NCBI GenBank assembly: GCA_026413225.1
Contig: CM048575.1
Span: forward strand, 7,034,001 to 7,098,000
From: Otis tarda
Taxonomy: Eukaryota > Chordata > Aves > Otidiformes > Otididae
DNA length: 64,000 nt
Direction: 5' to 3'
A program made the translations under genes and the position numbers. Under the pieces are notes generated by a model. That model saw only the letters and a program-made list of their open reading frames with translations. It did not search any database and was not told the DNA's origin. Positions 1 to 13,400 of the stretch are shown here, piece after piece; position 1 is the first letter of the stretch; every line of letters begins with the position of its first letter.

Positions 1-1270
1 GCCTGCGCCCCCTGCTTATTTTGTGGTTTGTAAAGATAAGTCGTCTTCCTCACTGTACGTTCTCATGCCACGCGTGAGTAACGGGCGGCGACACTTTCTC
101 AGAAGTGCCACAGCCTGCAGAACGCAGTGACAGGTGACCGCTACTGGGTGAAGAGCATTCCCTTCTCCTTACGTCTTCCCAGTAGCTTTGTAGTTAAATC
201 TTTCAAGTGGGATTTTGGAAATTCCTGAGTGTTAGCTCAATTAACAGAGCAAAATTGGCCGCAGTGATTAAAATAAACTGTTTACTGCAGGAGTTCCCAA
301 AATTAATTTTTTTTTTTTTTCCACTCACAAAGAATTATTCAGTACAGTGAGAGCCCTGGGTCATACCCACGCGCAGGAGAGGGGGGTTCTTGCTCCGTAG
401 GTGACAGGGGGGCCACGTCGTGGTGTGAGAAGGCACTGGGAGTGTGTTTGAAATCCCGAAATCCCAGCGCGGCGTTCCCGCTCTCCGCAGGGGAAGGTGG
501 TGGGGCTGTGCTGGGTTTGTTTCGCGTACCGCCTCGAAGTACCTTGCATACCTCCAATAGCGAGCATACCGCAGCTCCGGCCCCTGGGGAGCGACACCGG
601 GAGGGAACAAAGCATTGCAAATTTTACACTTTTTTAAGATGTTCTCACCAATTAGGTTGAATAAATTACCGGGAAGATCTGTTTTTTCAATTACCCTCTC
701 CTTGCCAGCTGATCCAGACTCACTTAGTCTGCAGGACTGGGTAGGCGTTGGCTGCGCGTCGTCGTGTTTTTTTTCCTCGGCCGCTCTGCGTATAATCCTG
801 TAAGCACGTCGTTTCCGAGCAGCGAATCGCATCTTGGAGCGCAGCTCGAAATCCGCTGGGGCGTCGTCGATGACTTGGTGCGAGTTGTGTGTCTGCAGAG
901 GTTAAATCACCGCCCGTGCCCCGTGAACGGCTCCTTCCCAGCTGCCAGTCGCGCCCGAGAGCTGCCCGGGTGTTTTTGGAGGCCTCACGGACCGTGGCGC
1001 GGGCCAAGCGAGGCTGGCGGGCTGTCGGCGCGTGTGCTTAAATGGGGGGAATCTTCAGCGTGCGAAGATTTCGCCCAGGGGTGAAACCGTTGCCCGTGCT
1101 CGCTGGAGCGTCCCGCGAGGGAACGGCGGCGGTACCGGCCCGCAGAGAGGGGCCGCCTGGCAAACCGGGGAGTTGAGCTGGCGGGAAAGCAGACTGGCTT
1201 TTTATTTTCCAAACTCGGGATAATTTTAATTTTTTTTTTAAGATTCTGCACCATTTTTTACTCTCTTTAT
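1..1270. other. Region upstream of NFYC, no gene recognised
   Basis: Moderately AT-rich DNA that becomes CpG-rich toward 800-1270. It contains only short open frames on both strands. None of these resembles a known protein or is joined to a convincing splice site. A T tract lies around 308-320. I see no tRNA, snRNA or known repeat here. It is probably the distal upstream region of NFYC. Confidence 0.5.
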
Positions 1271-1547
1271 CCCGCTGACAAAGCGTCTGGGTGTGTTTGG
1301 TCCCGGTCACCGCGCAGCCCCACGCACGAACGTGCCGGGTGCCGGCGTCCCTGCGGCGGGCGCGCTCCTTTCCCTCGCTCCGCGGCCATAACGGCCCGGC
1401 CCGGCCCCGCGGGACACCGGCGCTGTGTGCGCGGCCCCACTCGTGTGCGATCGTGGGGGCACGCGCGGCCCCGTGACCCGGCCGGTGCCGCTCGGCGCCC
1501 CCGTACCGCAGCGGCGGCGGCGCTGTTGGAGTGACAGGGGTTTCGGG

Positions 1548-1771
1548 CCAATCGGCGGCCGCCTCACGACGCCCCCGTTTAGTTTGAATAGGAGCCGAGC
1601 GGCCAATAGGAGACGGCGGGGCGGGCGGTGCCGGGCGCCGCTCTGACCCCTGCGCCGCCTCTCAAGGTAACTTTAAAACAGGAAGTGGACGGCGAGGTTG
1701 CGCCGCCGGCGGCAGCCAATAGGGGCGCGGGGACGCAGCTTTCCCCACTCCCCCGGCGGCGCGTAGCCAAT
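1548..1771 (+). promoter_or_regulatory. Cluster of four CCAAT boxes (NF-Y sites)
   Basis: CCAAT occurs at 1548-1552, 1603-1607, 1716-1720 and 1767-1771, all in the same orientation. The last three share the extended form GCCAATAG and the first reads GCCAATCGG. The sites lie upstream of the first exon of NFYC, the gene for one subunit of the factor that binds this motif. Binding is inferred from the motif only. Confidence 0.6.
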
Positions 1772-1849
1772 AGCCGCGGACGGGGCGGGCACAGCAGGGT
1801 AGGCTGAGCGGCGGCTGTTAAAGGGGCCGGCGGCCCGGTCCGGCGGGGA

Positions 1850-1974
1850 CGCGGAGTCCCGGCAGGCAGGGGTCAGCTCAAAGACAAAGGGATGGCGGGG
1901 AGGCCTGGGGGCCGCCGCCCCCCGCCGCAGCCGCCTCCCGACCGCCAGGCAGGGCGTGCGGTGCCCGCGGCCCG
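1850..1974 (+). other. NFYC: NFYC noncoding exon 1 (5' end uncertain)
   Basis: The 3' end is set by the consensus donor GTAAGT at 1975-1980, just downstream of the CCAAT cluster. The transcription start was not determined. It should lie between the last CCAAT box and the YY1-like motif at 1892. In this model the exon joins the acceptor at 15855, eight bases before the NFYC start codon. Confidence 0.5.
1892..1974 (+). promoter_or_regulatory. Candidate upstream ORF of NFYC (5' part)
   Basis: An ATG at 1892 has G at -3 and G at +4, a favourable context. If exon 1 splices to 15856, the frame continues for 83 + 40 bases and stops at TAG 15893-15895. It would encode about 40 residues and overlap the NFYC start codon (15864) in another frame. 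Such an arrangement usually reduces translation of the main frame. The ATG also forms part of a YY1-like motif and may instead lie upstream of the true transcript start. Confidence 0.3.
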
Positions 1975-2309
1975 GTAAGTTGATCGCGGCGGACCGGAGC
2001 CGCGTTGGCTGGGGCGGGGGGCGGCGGGTTGGCTGCGGCCCGGCCCGGTGACGGGGGAGCAGGCCCCAGCGGCGGGGGCTGCCCGCTCGGCCTCGGGCTG
2101 TCTCGGCCTTGTGTAGCGGGAGAAGCGGGGAAGGCGGCGGAGGGGGGGCAGCCCGGGGGCTTCGAGGGGCGGCGGGAGGCACCCGGGGCGCGGCGGGGCC
2201 CGGGGCTGAGCCCCCGGGACAGCCCCTACGGCTGGGGGCACCGCAGGGCCGCACCCTGCGGGGGGCCGCGCCGGGGTCGGTAACCGGGGGGGGGGACCCG
2301 CGACGGGGA

Positions 2310-2549
2310 CACAAAATGGCAGCGCCTCCCCCCCAGCCCGGGTCCGCCGCCGAGCCGCGATGGAGCGGGGGGTCGTCGTCTGCCCCGGCTGCCCTTGGCG
2401 GGGGCTGCCCGGCCGCCCAGGAGCTGGCCCGCGGGCACCGACCGGGAACGGGGCTCTTGGGGGGGGCAACGGAACCCCCGTCACCCCCAGACCGCCAGCC
2501 AAAGTCCTGACAAGTATAAGCAGCCCTTTGTTTTCTTTTTTATTTGCAA
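2310..2549 (+). other. NFYC: Possible alternative NFYC first exon
   Basis: Still inside the CpG island, a good YY1-type element (AAAATGGCAGC, 2313-2323) is followed by a strong donor GTAAGT at 2550-2555. YY1 elements of this form often sit just downstream of transcription starts. The ATG in the element opens a frame that stops at 2508-2510, so the exon would be noncoding for NFYC. No transcript evidence is available here. Confidence 0.2.
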
Positions 2550-5500
2550 GTAAGTACTGAAGGTCACGGGAGCCCCGCAGCCCAGCGGTGACAGGCGGAG
2601 GAATGGGGTGAGAGTGCATCTTAGCTTAAAAGTTTTCCAGCGTAAAGGGCTTTCTCGGCTCTCCCGGTGACACCCCAAACTCTGGCCAGGCTGGGCTCTC
2701 GCAGGGCTCTCGCCGTCAGAGCGGTGCTGCTGCGAAAGTTGCCGGAGCTAGGCCTTCCTTCGCTAGCAGGAGTGACCTTGAAATACCACTGCTCCGAGTT
2801 TCGAGAATGAAGGACAAAGTTTGTTTACACACTTTGGACTGAAAAAAAAAGAATCAAAGCGGAAAAATGAAGCTGCTCCCGGTGGCTGAGGGCATCGAGG
2901 ACACGGAGAATAGTTTGTAGATTAGAATTAAAGTTAGTTTGCAGCGAGGAGTCAAATCACATTGCAGACATTCCTTCTCCTCTGCTCCTACCGAGAGATG
3001 CTAAATGTTGCTATTACTGTCCTTGCCTTCTCAGGGATGAACTGGGTGACACAGCTCGGGTATTCTCATTCCTGCCCTTATCTTCTTTTTCTGTTCCCTG
3101 GTTGCTAATTATTGACCTTAAAAACACTGCTTTGAAAATGAGAGGTAATTATTGAGCAACTTATTTTTGCAGGGATGTTAGAAAAGTGGGCCCTGGCACA
3201 TGAACCTGATCTGTGCTAACAAAGGACTGCGTCTTGGGGTTGAACTGCAACCTGAATGGTCTCTGAATTATTATAGCCTTGGAGTGTTATTTTGGGTATT
3301 TTAATTAAAATTAAGACTGGTGAATAGCATCGCCTTGTCACAGGCAAAACTTATTCGGCTTTCTGTGGCGTCTGGCACAGTTTTGATCCAAGACGGGGGC
3401 AGAATGAGAAACATCCCCGCAAGTCATCTGTTAATAACGGTGGCTGCTCCGGTGTGTTAGTGGAACAGCAGTAACTTCTGCAGCAGGCTGTTGGCCAGAA
3501 TTTGAGGATTTACTGTGAGTGTGAAGGTCGTTGTTAGCATCTTGAAGCAAAAATGAGACATTTTAAGGTTTTTCCCTTGAAATTAAGATGCATTCAGCTG
3601 CTACGTGCTTTTGAGGGGTGGCAGAAGGTGAAGGAACCTGCAGCTACCGTAAGAGGAAATAAGAAATCCTGCAGAAGTCTTCGTTGCACCCAGCGTTTAT
3701 TGTATTTCGTTGCTTAAGCTTGCAAGAGGTTGTAGCTGCGTAAGAATAGGTACTGCTTGATCTTTCTAGGTCAGGAGCAGCAGGAAAAACCTAAAGCTTT
3801 TGGTAGGACTGTGAAGGGATTTATGAACAAATTACATCAGTCCTGGCTTTTTATTTCAGCACCACGAGGGAAAGGAAGGGCCTTGGGTCCCGTTGTACGC
3901 CACTCGTGAATTAGTTGCGTGTCCCCTCTGCCCCAAGGGTCCCCGGGGCTTTCCTAGTCGTGCTACGCGCTGGAAACGCGGGCTCGGAAAGCAGGCTCAT
4001 CTTTTTGTTTAAGGGCTTTTTTCCATGCTTGTTTTCTGTACTGACTCAGCTGGCAGTGCAAATGGTGAAGGTGTTAAGGACAAGTTTATGGTGGGGGGGA
4101 AGTGCTGTGCCTGGGTTGGGCACCACGGTGGCTGGGGAGAGGAGGAGGAGGAGGTGTGTGGAGGGTGGTGAATGCCCGCAAGGAGGTCACCTTTCAAGCC
4201 AGTGTATTTGGGTTTGCTGGTGCGGTTTGGCTTTTTTTTTTTTTTATTTAATCGGACTAGTATCTTGCATTTATGTAATGTGGTGTGACATCTGTATTTT
4301 AATAGTGTGGGCACAGGAGGCAGTTTCTTAATTTCAGGGCTTAGTGATCTGCCTGTGTTGTAAGTGAATTAAATTTGTATAGCTGCTAACTTAAACTCTT
4401 TCATTGTTATGTTTTGATAAAGAACACAGTTTACCGTATGTTTCAGAAGGTCAAAAAATGTAGCAGCTCTTACAAGGGGCACTGATGGCAAGATCAGACC
4501 TCAGGATACCTGCCACAGCTTCCCAGGACTTACAGGAAGTTTGTTTGTTTCTTCTCAAAACCTTAAGATTTTCTACGTGCTGAGATTTCGTCGGGGAGTT
4601 TCTTCCGTTGTCTGTTTATAACTTGCTCTGCTATTTGGTCACTTCCTGAAAAATCAAAATGGGTCACTTCCAGTTGTCTTTTTTCATTCAGTGAAGGTGA
4701 CCCAGAAAGGTACAGATTTGCATGTTTATAATACAGGATAATTTTTTACAAATAAAAAAAAAAAGGAAAAAAAAGAAAACAGAGAGAGAAAGGCCTGGTT
4801 AGACCATTCTGTCTGCCTATTAAGCAGTACAGATTGTGCGTCAGTTAAGTAAGATCTGATCTCAGGAGGCAAAGGGTTACGGTTGTTTCTATAAAAAACC
4901 ATATTTTTAACTTTTTTGCAAGACGCTATTTGATAATTTAACTTACAAAAGTGACTAAAAAAAAGTAAGAGGAACTTTGGAATAGGAATATTAGAATAAT
5001 CCCTAGAGAAAGCCCTGCACCCACCCAAAGGCGGTACATTTATTTGACTTTTCTCCCCAGAATGACTAAGTTCACACAACACGTGCCCAGTTAGAGACTG
5101 GCCTTTCACTCTGCGTTCTAACTGGAGTTGTTGGGAATAACTCAGATTCGTCATTCACAGTTTTCCAGGTTGTACCTGCTGCGGTTCGAATCATTCTTTC
5201 TGCCTTCCCCTCTTCCCTCTCTAGCAGCACGGTGGTGGTTGAGCCTAAAAATGAAGAGCAAAGAAACACGCAACGCTCGAGGCTGCGTTAAAATGAAAGC
5301 ATAACTTTGCCCTGAATGTGCGGCAGCATCCGTGTGCTAGCGGAGTGTCGTATGACGGCTGTCTGCTGGAGGTTCATGGCGAGCGCCCAGTTTAGCTTTT
5401 GCAGCTAAATTGTGTGGTTGTCAGAAGGATGAGAAAATAAGAGGGCACTCATAGGACTTTTTATATTAAAACCTCTTAATTTAACGCAGAATTATGTATA

Positions 5501-7920
5501 AATAATTCAAAAATATCAGCTGACATTTAAAAAAACTCCCCGGGCTGAATGTCTTTTAATCCATACTGTCTTAACAGGTATTTCGCTTGTGCTCCAGAGC
5601 CGTGCACGTGTATGTCGCGTGATCACAACTACTGCTGCCTAAAATACAAGTAAGAGAAATGGGCAAACCAACCCAAATGCTGGGCTGACCCCTCTTGCTC
5701 TTGTGAGCTGTTAGGGACAGCAGCTCGAGGTGGTCCCTGCTGAAACTATCACTGCGTTTTGAAATGTTTGAAGCGCTTTCTGAATCAATGGAGCTTACCG
5801 CTTGGTTAATACTGCTGGTGCCAAAATAGTGCCTATGGGCCTGAAAATGTTTGGTTTTTTTAAAACTGAAACTTCGAGTTATTAATATACCATGTGCTAC
5901 GTGTACAGGGTACTTTCAGGGTACTTGTGTTTTGTTGAGTCCCCGACGTCGCTACAGTTGTGAGACTTCATTCCCATATTGGTACAAGTCCAGGTGAGGT
6001 GCCTCCTGCCTCCGAGAGCAAGGCACCGCCTCAGTGTTTCTCACTGGGTTTTTTTTTCTATAAAAGTGCAAGCACACAACTGTCCAAGACTGAGACAGTG
6101 TAGTGTTGCGAAGGTGAGTTTGGTATCACATTTTTTTTCTTGTTATCCTCATTAAGGCACGTATACCAGGACTGGGAAATCCATTGTGAAGCGTGTAGCT
6201 TGTAACTTCTTTTAAATTTATAAAGCCGCGATAATTTTATGCTAAGTTGGCTGAGATTAAAGTTCATAAGGTGAAGTACATGATATGCAATATTGTTTGG
6301 TATGTGCCAACATACACATCATGTGAAGTAGATTTGACTAACTTGAACACACTTCACTTAAAAGAGCTTTTCCATTTCTGCTGGCTGTTTAATTTAGGAG
6401 CTGGAGAGGCAGCACGATTTATCTCAGACACTTGTTATTATTTGTCTGGGAATTTTCTTCCTCTACTTCTTAGTCTGTGTGCTTGCCTACCACAATTGCG
6501 CTGCAAAGAGCCACTGTTTAATAATGTTTAACTGTTTGAAACACCAAATATCAAGTGTGACCCTTGTGCTCTTTCATGCAAAGAAGAAAGGAAACTAAAA
6601 TAACCAGTACAAACAGAAATTCAGATTACCTTGTTTGCTTTACCTTTTTAAAGAAAAAAAAAAAACTTGTCCTGTGCTATTTTTTTGCTGGTGTTCTATT
6701 TGACTTGGTGCTGCACCGTGGGGAGGTCACTTCTGGATTCTGGAGCATGATTTCTGGTGCCGTGCTGTGCTCCTGGTGGGTTTCTGATACTAGCATCTCG
6801 TGTATTTGTGCGTGCTCCTAAAACCCTGCCCAGTGTTAAATACAGTCTGTACGTATCTTTGGTCTTTCTTTGCGCAAATTAATGTGGACTGCTGCTGGAC
6901 AGAGGACTCTGGGCAGGGCTGCTAGGTACTTAGCGCATTGCGAATAGAAATTTAATGCTTCTGTAAAAGTAGGCATTATTCCTGATTTTTTTTTCTTTTT
7001 TTCTTTTTTTTCCTTTCTCCTGAAGGAGTAAAGCCAAGTGACGGTCGCCTGCCCAAGACCGCAGCGTGCCATTGTCTGCGCTAGCAATTGCCGTTAACTG
7101 CTAGGTCACACTGTCTGCTGTACTAAGGTATGAAACTCGGCACGGTTTCTCTGGGTGCTCGTGTGTGTTCAGTAAAATGCCTTCGCTGTAGGATATTCTC
7201 TTCCCCTGTGCAGCTGAAGCAGTTTGGAGACTCGGTTCTCCTTCCTGCCGAGCACGCAGCACGTGCCTTCCTGTGATGCTGTTCCCTGCTCGGTGCCCGG
7301 TGAAAGGTACTGGCTTGCTTGCTTGCAGTTTGATGCTGCTCTCTGCAAGATCAGGGCTGTAACTTCATCGCAAACTCGGTATCAGGAAGGTTATCTGGCA
7401 CTTTTCTGCTTTGCATGAATGAAGTCGGAGTGGTTACTCTGGCCCTGCCACCTCCACTCCGGAGGAGCCGGGATCAGCTCCGCTGGTTGCGCTCTCTCCA
7501 CGTTGAGTGGGTAGTGGAGAGGCAGCTCTTACCCCAGCAGCCGAGCGTCCAGGAATGGGAGAAGGGAGGAGCAGGATTCTTGCCGTAGGTACTGGGGTGG
7601 AGAGGGGGAGAGTGGGAGGCATGCCTGTGTGCAATCCAGCAAAACATCGATTGCAGCGCTCTTAGCAGCAGAGCAGCGATGGGAGTGGTGCGGAGCCGAT
7701 TTGGCCCTGCTAGCTGCTGAAACCAAACCTCGCTGGTTTAACGGGTGGTCTGTGGTGTTGGAAGCGGGAATCCAGATCCTTCTCTCGGACTTTGCAGCTG
7801 CTTTGGGCTTAAATCAAATGCTGTGCCTCGCGTGAATGACAACAGAAGTAATGCATTAGAGGTATTAGGCAGCTAATGTTCAAACAGTGCTTTGAAGAGA
7901 GAATAATTTACTGCTAAATA

Positions 7921-8160
7921 TTCATAGAAACAAGGGCTGGAAGGCACCTGGAGAGGTCATCTTGTTTATTTTTTTCTGCCCTAAGGCAAGATCAACTCAG
8001 CTTAAACAGCATTTTGCAACCTTCCCTTAAAAACCTTTAGCAATAAGTACTCAATATCCTCCGTAGGTGATTCAGTGCAGCATTTAGCTAGCCTGACTAT
8101 TATGTTAAATTTTAATTTTATTGAACAAGAGAAATCTGGAAATGCGCACCTTATCCAAGA
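7921..8160 (-). repeat. Degraded CR1-type LINE fragment (reverse orientation)
   Basis: The + strand shows the familiar reverse complement of avian/reptilian CR1 3' regions: a GGCTGGAAGG-type block, an 'aggtcat' block, then CTTAAAAACCT, 'CTCCGTAGGTGATTCAGTG' and a 'TAGCTA..CTGACT' block in the expected order. Many substitutions and small deletions show that it is old. The protein-coding part is absent. Boundaries are approximate. Identified by memory of the family, not by search. Confidence 0.55.
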
Positions 8161-10446
8161 GCCTAGAACGCTTCTCCCTTCAGCTGCAAGCAACGCTTGT
8201 GCCAGCTATATGCTAGAGGATTGTGTGTATGTAATGCCGCAAGAGACGATGGATAAAAATAAAACGGAGGAATTGCAGAAGTTTCTTAGAATAGCACATT
8301 GGAAGGAAGTGCTTGTGTTTTGAATTATGTTGGTTTTACTGAAAGCTCTTAAAATTGTTTTTGAAAAGTTGAAAGGTTATGTTTTCGTCAAGAGCAGACC
8401 TTTAGACTTTCCTAAGTTTGTGATCGTCACCTTTTTCCACTACCTGAAAGGTAGCACTGTTTTATAGAAATGGAATAGAGTTCCTATATCTTTTGGATAA
8501 ATTATTCTAGCGTTAAACTTCAAGTCTGAGGCTCCTGGTTTTGGCATATGGTTTAGCTATAACTTTGTTCATAATCTGTTGCCTGTATGTAACAATAGAA
8601 GTTTTTATGATTTAGTAATGACAGCATCGCTACTGCTGTGATGTGCTGAAATAATTGTGCTGTATATGGAGTACTGTGGGTTATATAGTCAGTTATGTTT
8701 CATCGTTAAAGTGTTCCTGCTTCCTTTTTGTTATGACATTGGGTTTTGTTCAAAGCTGATCTTGTGTCTTGTGTCCAAAAAGACATTGTAAAAATCTCCT
8801 GAAACGCGGTGTTCCCCCTCCTCCCGCTGGTGCTTCTTTGGGTGATGTTTAGTAGTCAGGCCTTTTCTGTGCTGTCTTGCTGACATACCAGAACTGGAAA
8901 TGAGTCTCAGCTGGATGTGTACGTTGAAGTCACTCCTTTCAGAAGGCGTTTGGCACGTGTAGTGGTGGCAGCGCGTGCCAGCCTGGTTCTCTTCTAATTC
9001 CCATTCCCAGGGTGCGCGTTCACTGGTCTTTCTCATGGAATCGTTCAAAACATCAAGAGCCAAAGGCTTGTGTGTCGTAACCCCAGAGCCTGGCGTGCTA
9101 CGGCTTGTGTCTTTCCTTTTGCTTCAGCAGGGCCAGGCACAAATCTTCAGTGGTTCTTTGTGCCACGCTATGGCAACATCTTATTTTCTTCATCAGGTCA
9201 GGAATGTGCTGTGGAGATGGGCTTTGTGTATGGTTTTGATGGGACTTGTAACTGCAGTGCCTCGTTTCATAGCTAGGAACGCTCTGTAGAGGCTGATGCG
9301 CTAGTTGTGCCCATCTAAGACTGTGTTCCCGGTGGCCACGTGGAGACCTTCACGTGCTCTCTCTTGTTGCTGTGTCAGAAGTCAGGTAAGTTCCCTTGGC
9401 AAGCCCGCAAAGCACTTAGCGCTTTCCTGATCAAAGCTAGAGCTTTGATGAACAGGAGGTGCAGAAAACGGATACAACGCAAACTCCATGGCATTGATTT
9501 GGAGGAAATATCTGTCTGTTCACAGTGCCAGCTCTACTGCCAACATGACTCAAGTTTCTGAATCGCATTCTTGGTTTAAAAGCATTTTAAGTAACTGTGC
9601 AGGCAAGCGCTGAATATTGAGGTAGAAGAGTAAACCATTGATCTCAAACACAGTTAAGAACTGTTTTTACACTGCCACTGCCACCCCCCAAAGCAAGTAA
9701 AAGTAATTCTTGGCCGCAGTTCTGGCACCTTTGCGTTTCCAGCCGTGCTGTGCGCTTGTGCTGCTTGTCCTCCGTCTGGTGAACAGGTAGTTTGAAACGG
9801 AAATAAATTTGATCTTACTTCATGAAAGGAGGATCGGCTGAAAATATCTATGTTGACTTGAGTAGATCTTAAAGCAGAGAAAATGTACAGTGAATCAGGG
9901 TATTATGCCTCTGTGGAAGCAGTTTTGCACCATGAACGTGACTTCTCAAAGGTTTGTTTTAAAATAAGATCACATAGGGCGTAATGTTGTGGGAAACGGG
10001 TGCTGTTGGTCTGCAGCACAGAGGCCCGTTCCGTACGGCCTCAACCATTTCGATTGCTGCGGAGGCCGGAGATTGTTGCCGTAGTCCGTTTCAAACTGGG
10101 TGTGTATTCTGTGTTTGATATTCTGCTGCTCCCTCAAGACAGCACTGCAAATTGCTCTCGCTGGAGTAATGAGAGTGGCATCTCTCCTTTGCTCCTATTT
10201 AAAGAAGTGTGTTACTAAATTCTTATAAAACCATGTTTATTCTTCTTGTGAAACTAGTTCTTGGTTGCTAGATTGTTCCCTCTGGTTCTGGCAGGATCAG
10301 GTGTCTGGCGCTTATTGCTACACAGAGCTCATTCTTTAGATATGCAAGTGTGGCTCTGCACATTTTACTTTTAAATCAAGGGACAGGCTCCCAAAACAGA
10401 ACGCTACAGTTTGGAGAGTTAGTGCATCAGGCTGGAAGTATCATAG

Positions 10447-10490
10447 TGTCCTGGTTTCAGCCGGGATTAATGTTCGTTCTAAATACTCGC
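10447..10490 (+). repeat. Possible relic of an avian ERV LTR 5' end
   Basis: The segment starts TGTCCTGGTTTCAGC and continues with a TTAATGTTCGTT block. This resembles the 5' end of a common avian endogenous retroviral LTR. No internal retroviral genes, paired LTR or target-site duplication could be recognised. It may be a short, decayed solo-LTR piece or coincidence. Confidence 0.25.
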
Positions 10491-13400
10491 TTTTCAGCTT
10501 TATGGATCTATTTTTAATTCTGCAGATTTCCAGAATTTTTGCTAGGTGCTGTGGCATTGGTTTTTATTCTTTGCTAGTAAAGATGGTGTATATTTTTTTA
10601 AGAAAAAAAAAACTGCATTGCTTGTTTTCTCCTTTTCTGTAACACTGTTTCCTAATGATTAACTCACGAGTTTTGTGGGCTAGTGTGTGTTGTAAAACCC
10701 GACAGCATCCTAAGAAGGGCTGTGTGGGGGGTTTTTTTGAGGGGGTAGGGGGCCTTCTAAACGCTGTTGATGTGTCAGTGTGGAGGTGGTAAACTCGTGT
10801 TTGTATGGTAGTAGAATCTGGCAGGGGGAATTTGTTTTTGCAGTGTCAGATTTCAGAAATATTTGTGCGTTATCCTTATTTGTAGCTATAATCTAAGGAT
10901 GTCGAGGCAAAACGTTTGCCCGAGCCTCTGACTGATTTCTTTTTAGCCTCCATCTTACTTCATATTTAGCCATCGTTTTCAGATGTTTGGATGGAATATG
11001 CTTCTACTGCCCTGTGATACAGCGCTGCGTGGAACGGCTCTTTCCCATAGTGTAAGTCATGGGAATGTGACTGTACTGTATGCAAAGAACCCGACGCTTC
11101 TGATATCGCCAGAGTCTGTGGTACTTGATGATGTTGCTGAGTTCTTGCCTCCTCCTTCATCGAGAGCCTCAAGGCTTTTCAGTACTTCCCTCTGGCATTT
11201 GCCGTTTGCATATCCCTTCAGATGTTTGGATAAATTTCATTTAGATCTGCTCTCTACCCAGCTGACTTTGTTTGGTTGCCTTCTTTGTCAAGGCCAGCTT
11301 GGGAGTGACTTAAAAGTAGGCACGTCAGACGCTGTGACATGACCCTTGCTGGCTGGGGAGGTTGTCCTCCGGTTCCCGTTCCCAAGCTCACTTGGCGAGC
11401 GGCACCGGCGATGCCTGGGAATGTCCTGCGGCTGGCAGCTGCTGCTCTGGTGGGCTGTTCCCGGCTGTTGATTTTCCAGCTGAAGAGCTCTGGGTACCTG
11501 CTCGGGGTGGAATTGCAAGATCAGAGATCTTGGGTTTATTTGTGGTTTTACTGTAGCTTGTGTTTTCAATAGCAGGTTCTTGCTCAAGCGTGCAGGTTGT
11601 AGGCATCCAGGGTGAGATGGCTTCATTTCACTGCTTCCCCCTTCTCACAACATTAAAGAAAGAGCACAAACTAGCATATGTTTGGTTTTTTAAGGAAAAA
11701 AAAAACAAACAAAAAACCAAACCAACACCCAAACAAGCAACAAAATAATACCCAACTACAGACAGTAGATGTGTCTTCATGCTTTCTTTGTGCTCTTATG
11801 AAGTGAAGCTCTTAAGTGTTTGTCAGCTGCCACAGGATTTTGTAAGTTTAATGTTTGTAAAAGATGTTCTGCTCGGGTGAGCAGAAAAGCTCTAATTGCA
11901 AAGTGTTGATGTCGTAGTTCTTGAGATGTGCTTGCTAATCTGCTCTATAATCACCTCCAGGCATTTTATGTGTAGACCTCAGCTTTTTGGCCTTCAATTT
12001 CTTTTTCCTTAGACTGGAAACAAAATGTTTGCCTTCATGGAGCGTATTCCATCCAGGCTGTGCGGACTGCACGGGCCGTTGTGAAGCCGGTGTGTCCCAG
12101 TCTCTCCTGTTCTTACACCCTCATTTCTTGCTCTGTGTGGTTTTTTTTGGGGGAGAGTGTTTGCTCGCTTGTATCTAATTCAGTAACGTGTCCACGCTGT
12201 GAGTTAGTGTGTTTTGTGTGCGTGAACCTCGTCTAGATTCTTCTGCAGGAGCGTTTCTGCATCGCCTGGTTTTCAGGTTGCAGGCTCCTGGGACTCAGGC
12301 TCGTAGTTCAGCTCATCCGAGGCCAGCGTGGCACCCCGGTTTGCGTTGATGCAGCGCCGAGGAGGAGCCGGCTTTTGCAAAGGAGGTGTTGCGTGGAGCA
12401 GGAACGTGTCAGGCTTGCAGAGTGCTTGCCACCTTCTGTATGGAGAGGCAGCCGCGCTGGAATTGGCAAATTCTCTCTGGTTATGGTTGCAACCAGGTGA
12501 CACGGGAGATGGACTTTTAACTTTTATTGGTCAGAAACAAGATGGTGTCAGAGTAGCCAGTTTACTCTTAAAACTTCTGAGAGACCGTAGCGTGCATTAC
12601 GTGAATGCAACGCGGGGAGCGTGGGGCTCCTCAGAGCACCTCTTGCCCTTCTGCACGGGGTTACGGTGGCAATCTTTGGAGGAGGAAGGATGAAGTCTAA
12701 TGAAGCTCTAGAATTTCCCTGCAGACTGCATATCAAAAAGACAAACAGATTTGGATACTGATACTGTGGAGTCAGAGGAACTGCCTCCCTGTTAGCTTTG
12801 GTGGGCTTATCTTCTATTCTGTGCTTTGGTATTTTTTTGTTGGCACTAATCCTGATACGAGGCATTCTTAAAAGAAGAGAACACAGCTTCCCCTTGGGTG
12901 AAGGAACTTACCTAATTGCACAGGAATGATTTCGTTAGTAGTTTGTCTCGCAGAGCCAACGCTGGAGCTATGCATGACAGAGGGGTATTTTTTTCTCTTT
13001 TCCTGACAGTCCTCTAATGCTTGCAAACACCTTCAAGGCCGCTTTGTGTCCATATTTTCATGGGAAGAAATTACTGCAGTGATGTTCTGAGCAGTTTTAA
13101 CCTACTTAGGCTTTTATTTTGGAGTTTATAGTGATTTAATTCTATAGATTTTTCAGAAAATCAGCCTATTGGTGTGACTCGTTTCTACTCTTACTCAATT
13201 TCCTAACAATGATCCTAAACAGTCACTTAAAGTCGCAGTTGTCCCTTGGGTCGGGCATCAGGCTGTTCGTTTTGCGTTCTGAAATCAGCATGGTGTTTAC
13301 CTTGAAGATAGGAATTTTTTTGTATTCATCGAAAGGACTTTTAAAATTAGAGATGACTGGAGTAAAGCATTTCTAGCTCTTCCTGAAGTTTGGATTAATA

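Larger units (their letters stand above)
1275..2510 (+). promoter_or_regulatory. NFYC: CpG-island promoter of NFYC
   Basis: Dense CpG dinucleotides and GC-rich sequence surround the inferred first exon. The segment holds four CCAAT boxes (1548, 1603, 1716, 1767), an ETS/GABP-type GGAAGT at 1681-1686 and an Sp1-type GGGGCGGGC near 1782-1790. There is no TATA box. An ATGGCGG YY1-like motif lies at 1892. This is the usual architecture of a housekeeping promoter and fits NFYC, which is broadly expressed. Island limits were judged by eye. Confidence 0.75.

Noticed and set aside
1673..2619. Open frames on both strands in the NFYC CpG island
   Set aside because: CpG islands lack stop codons by composition. 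None continues into a conserved exon.
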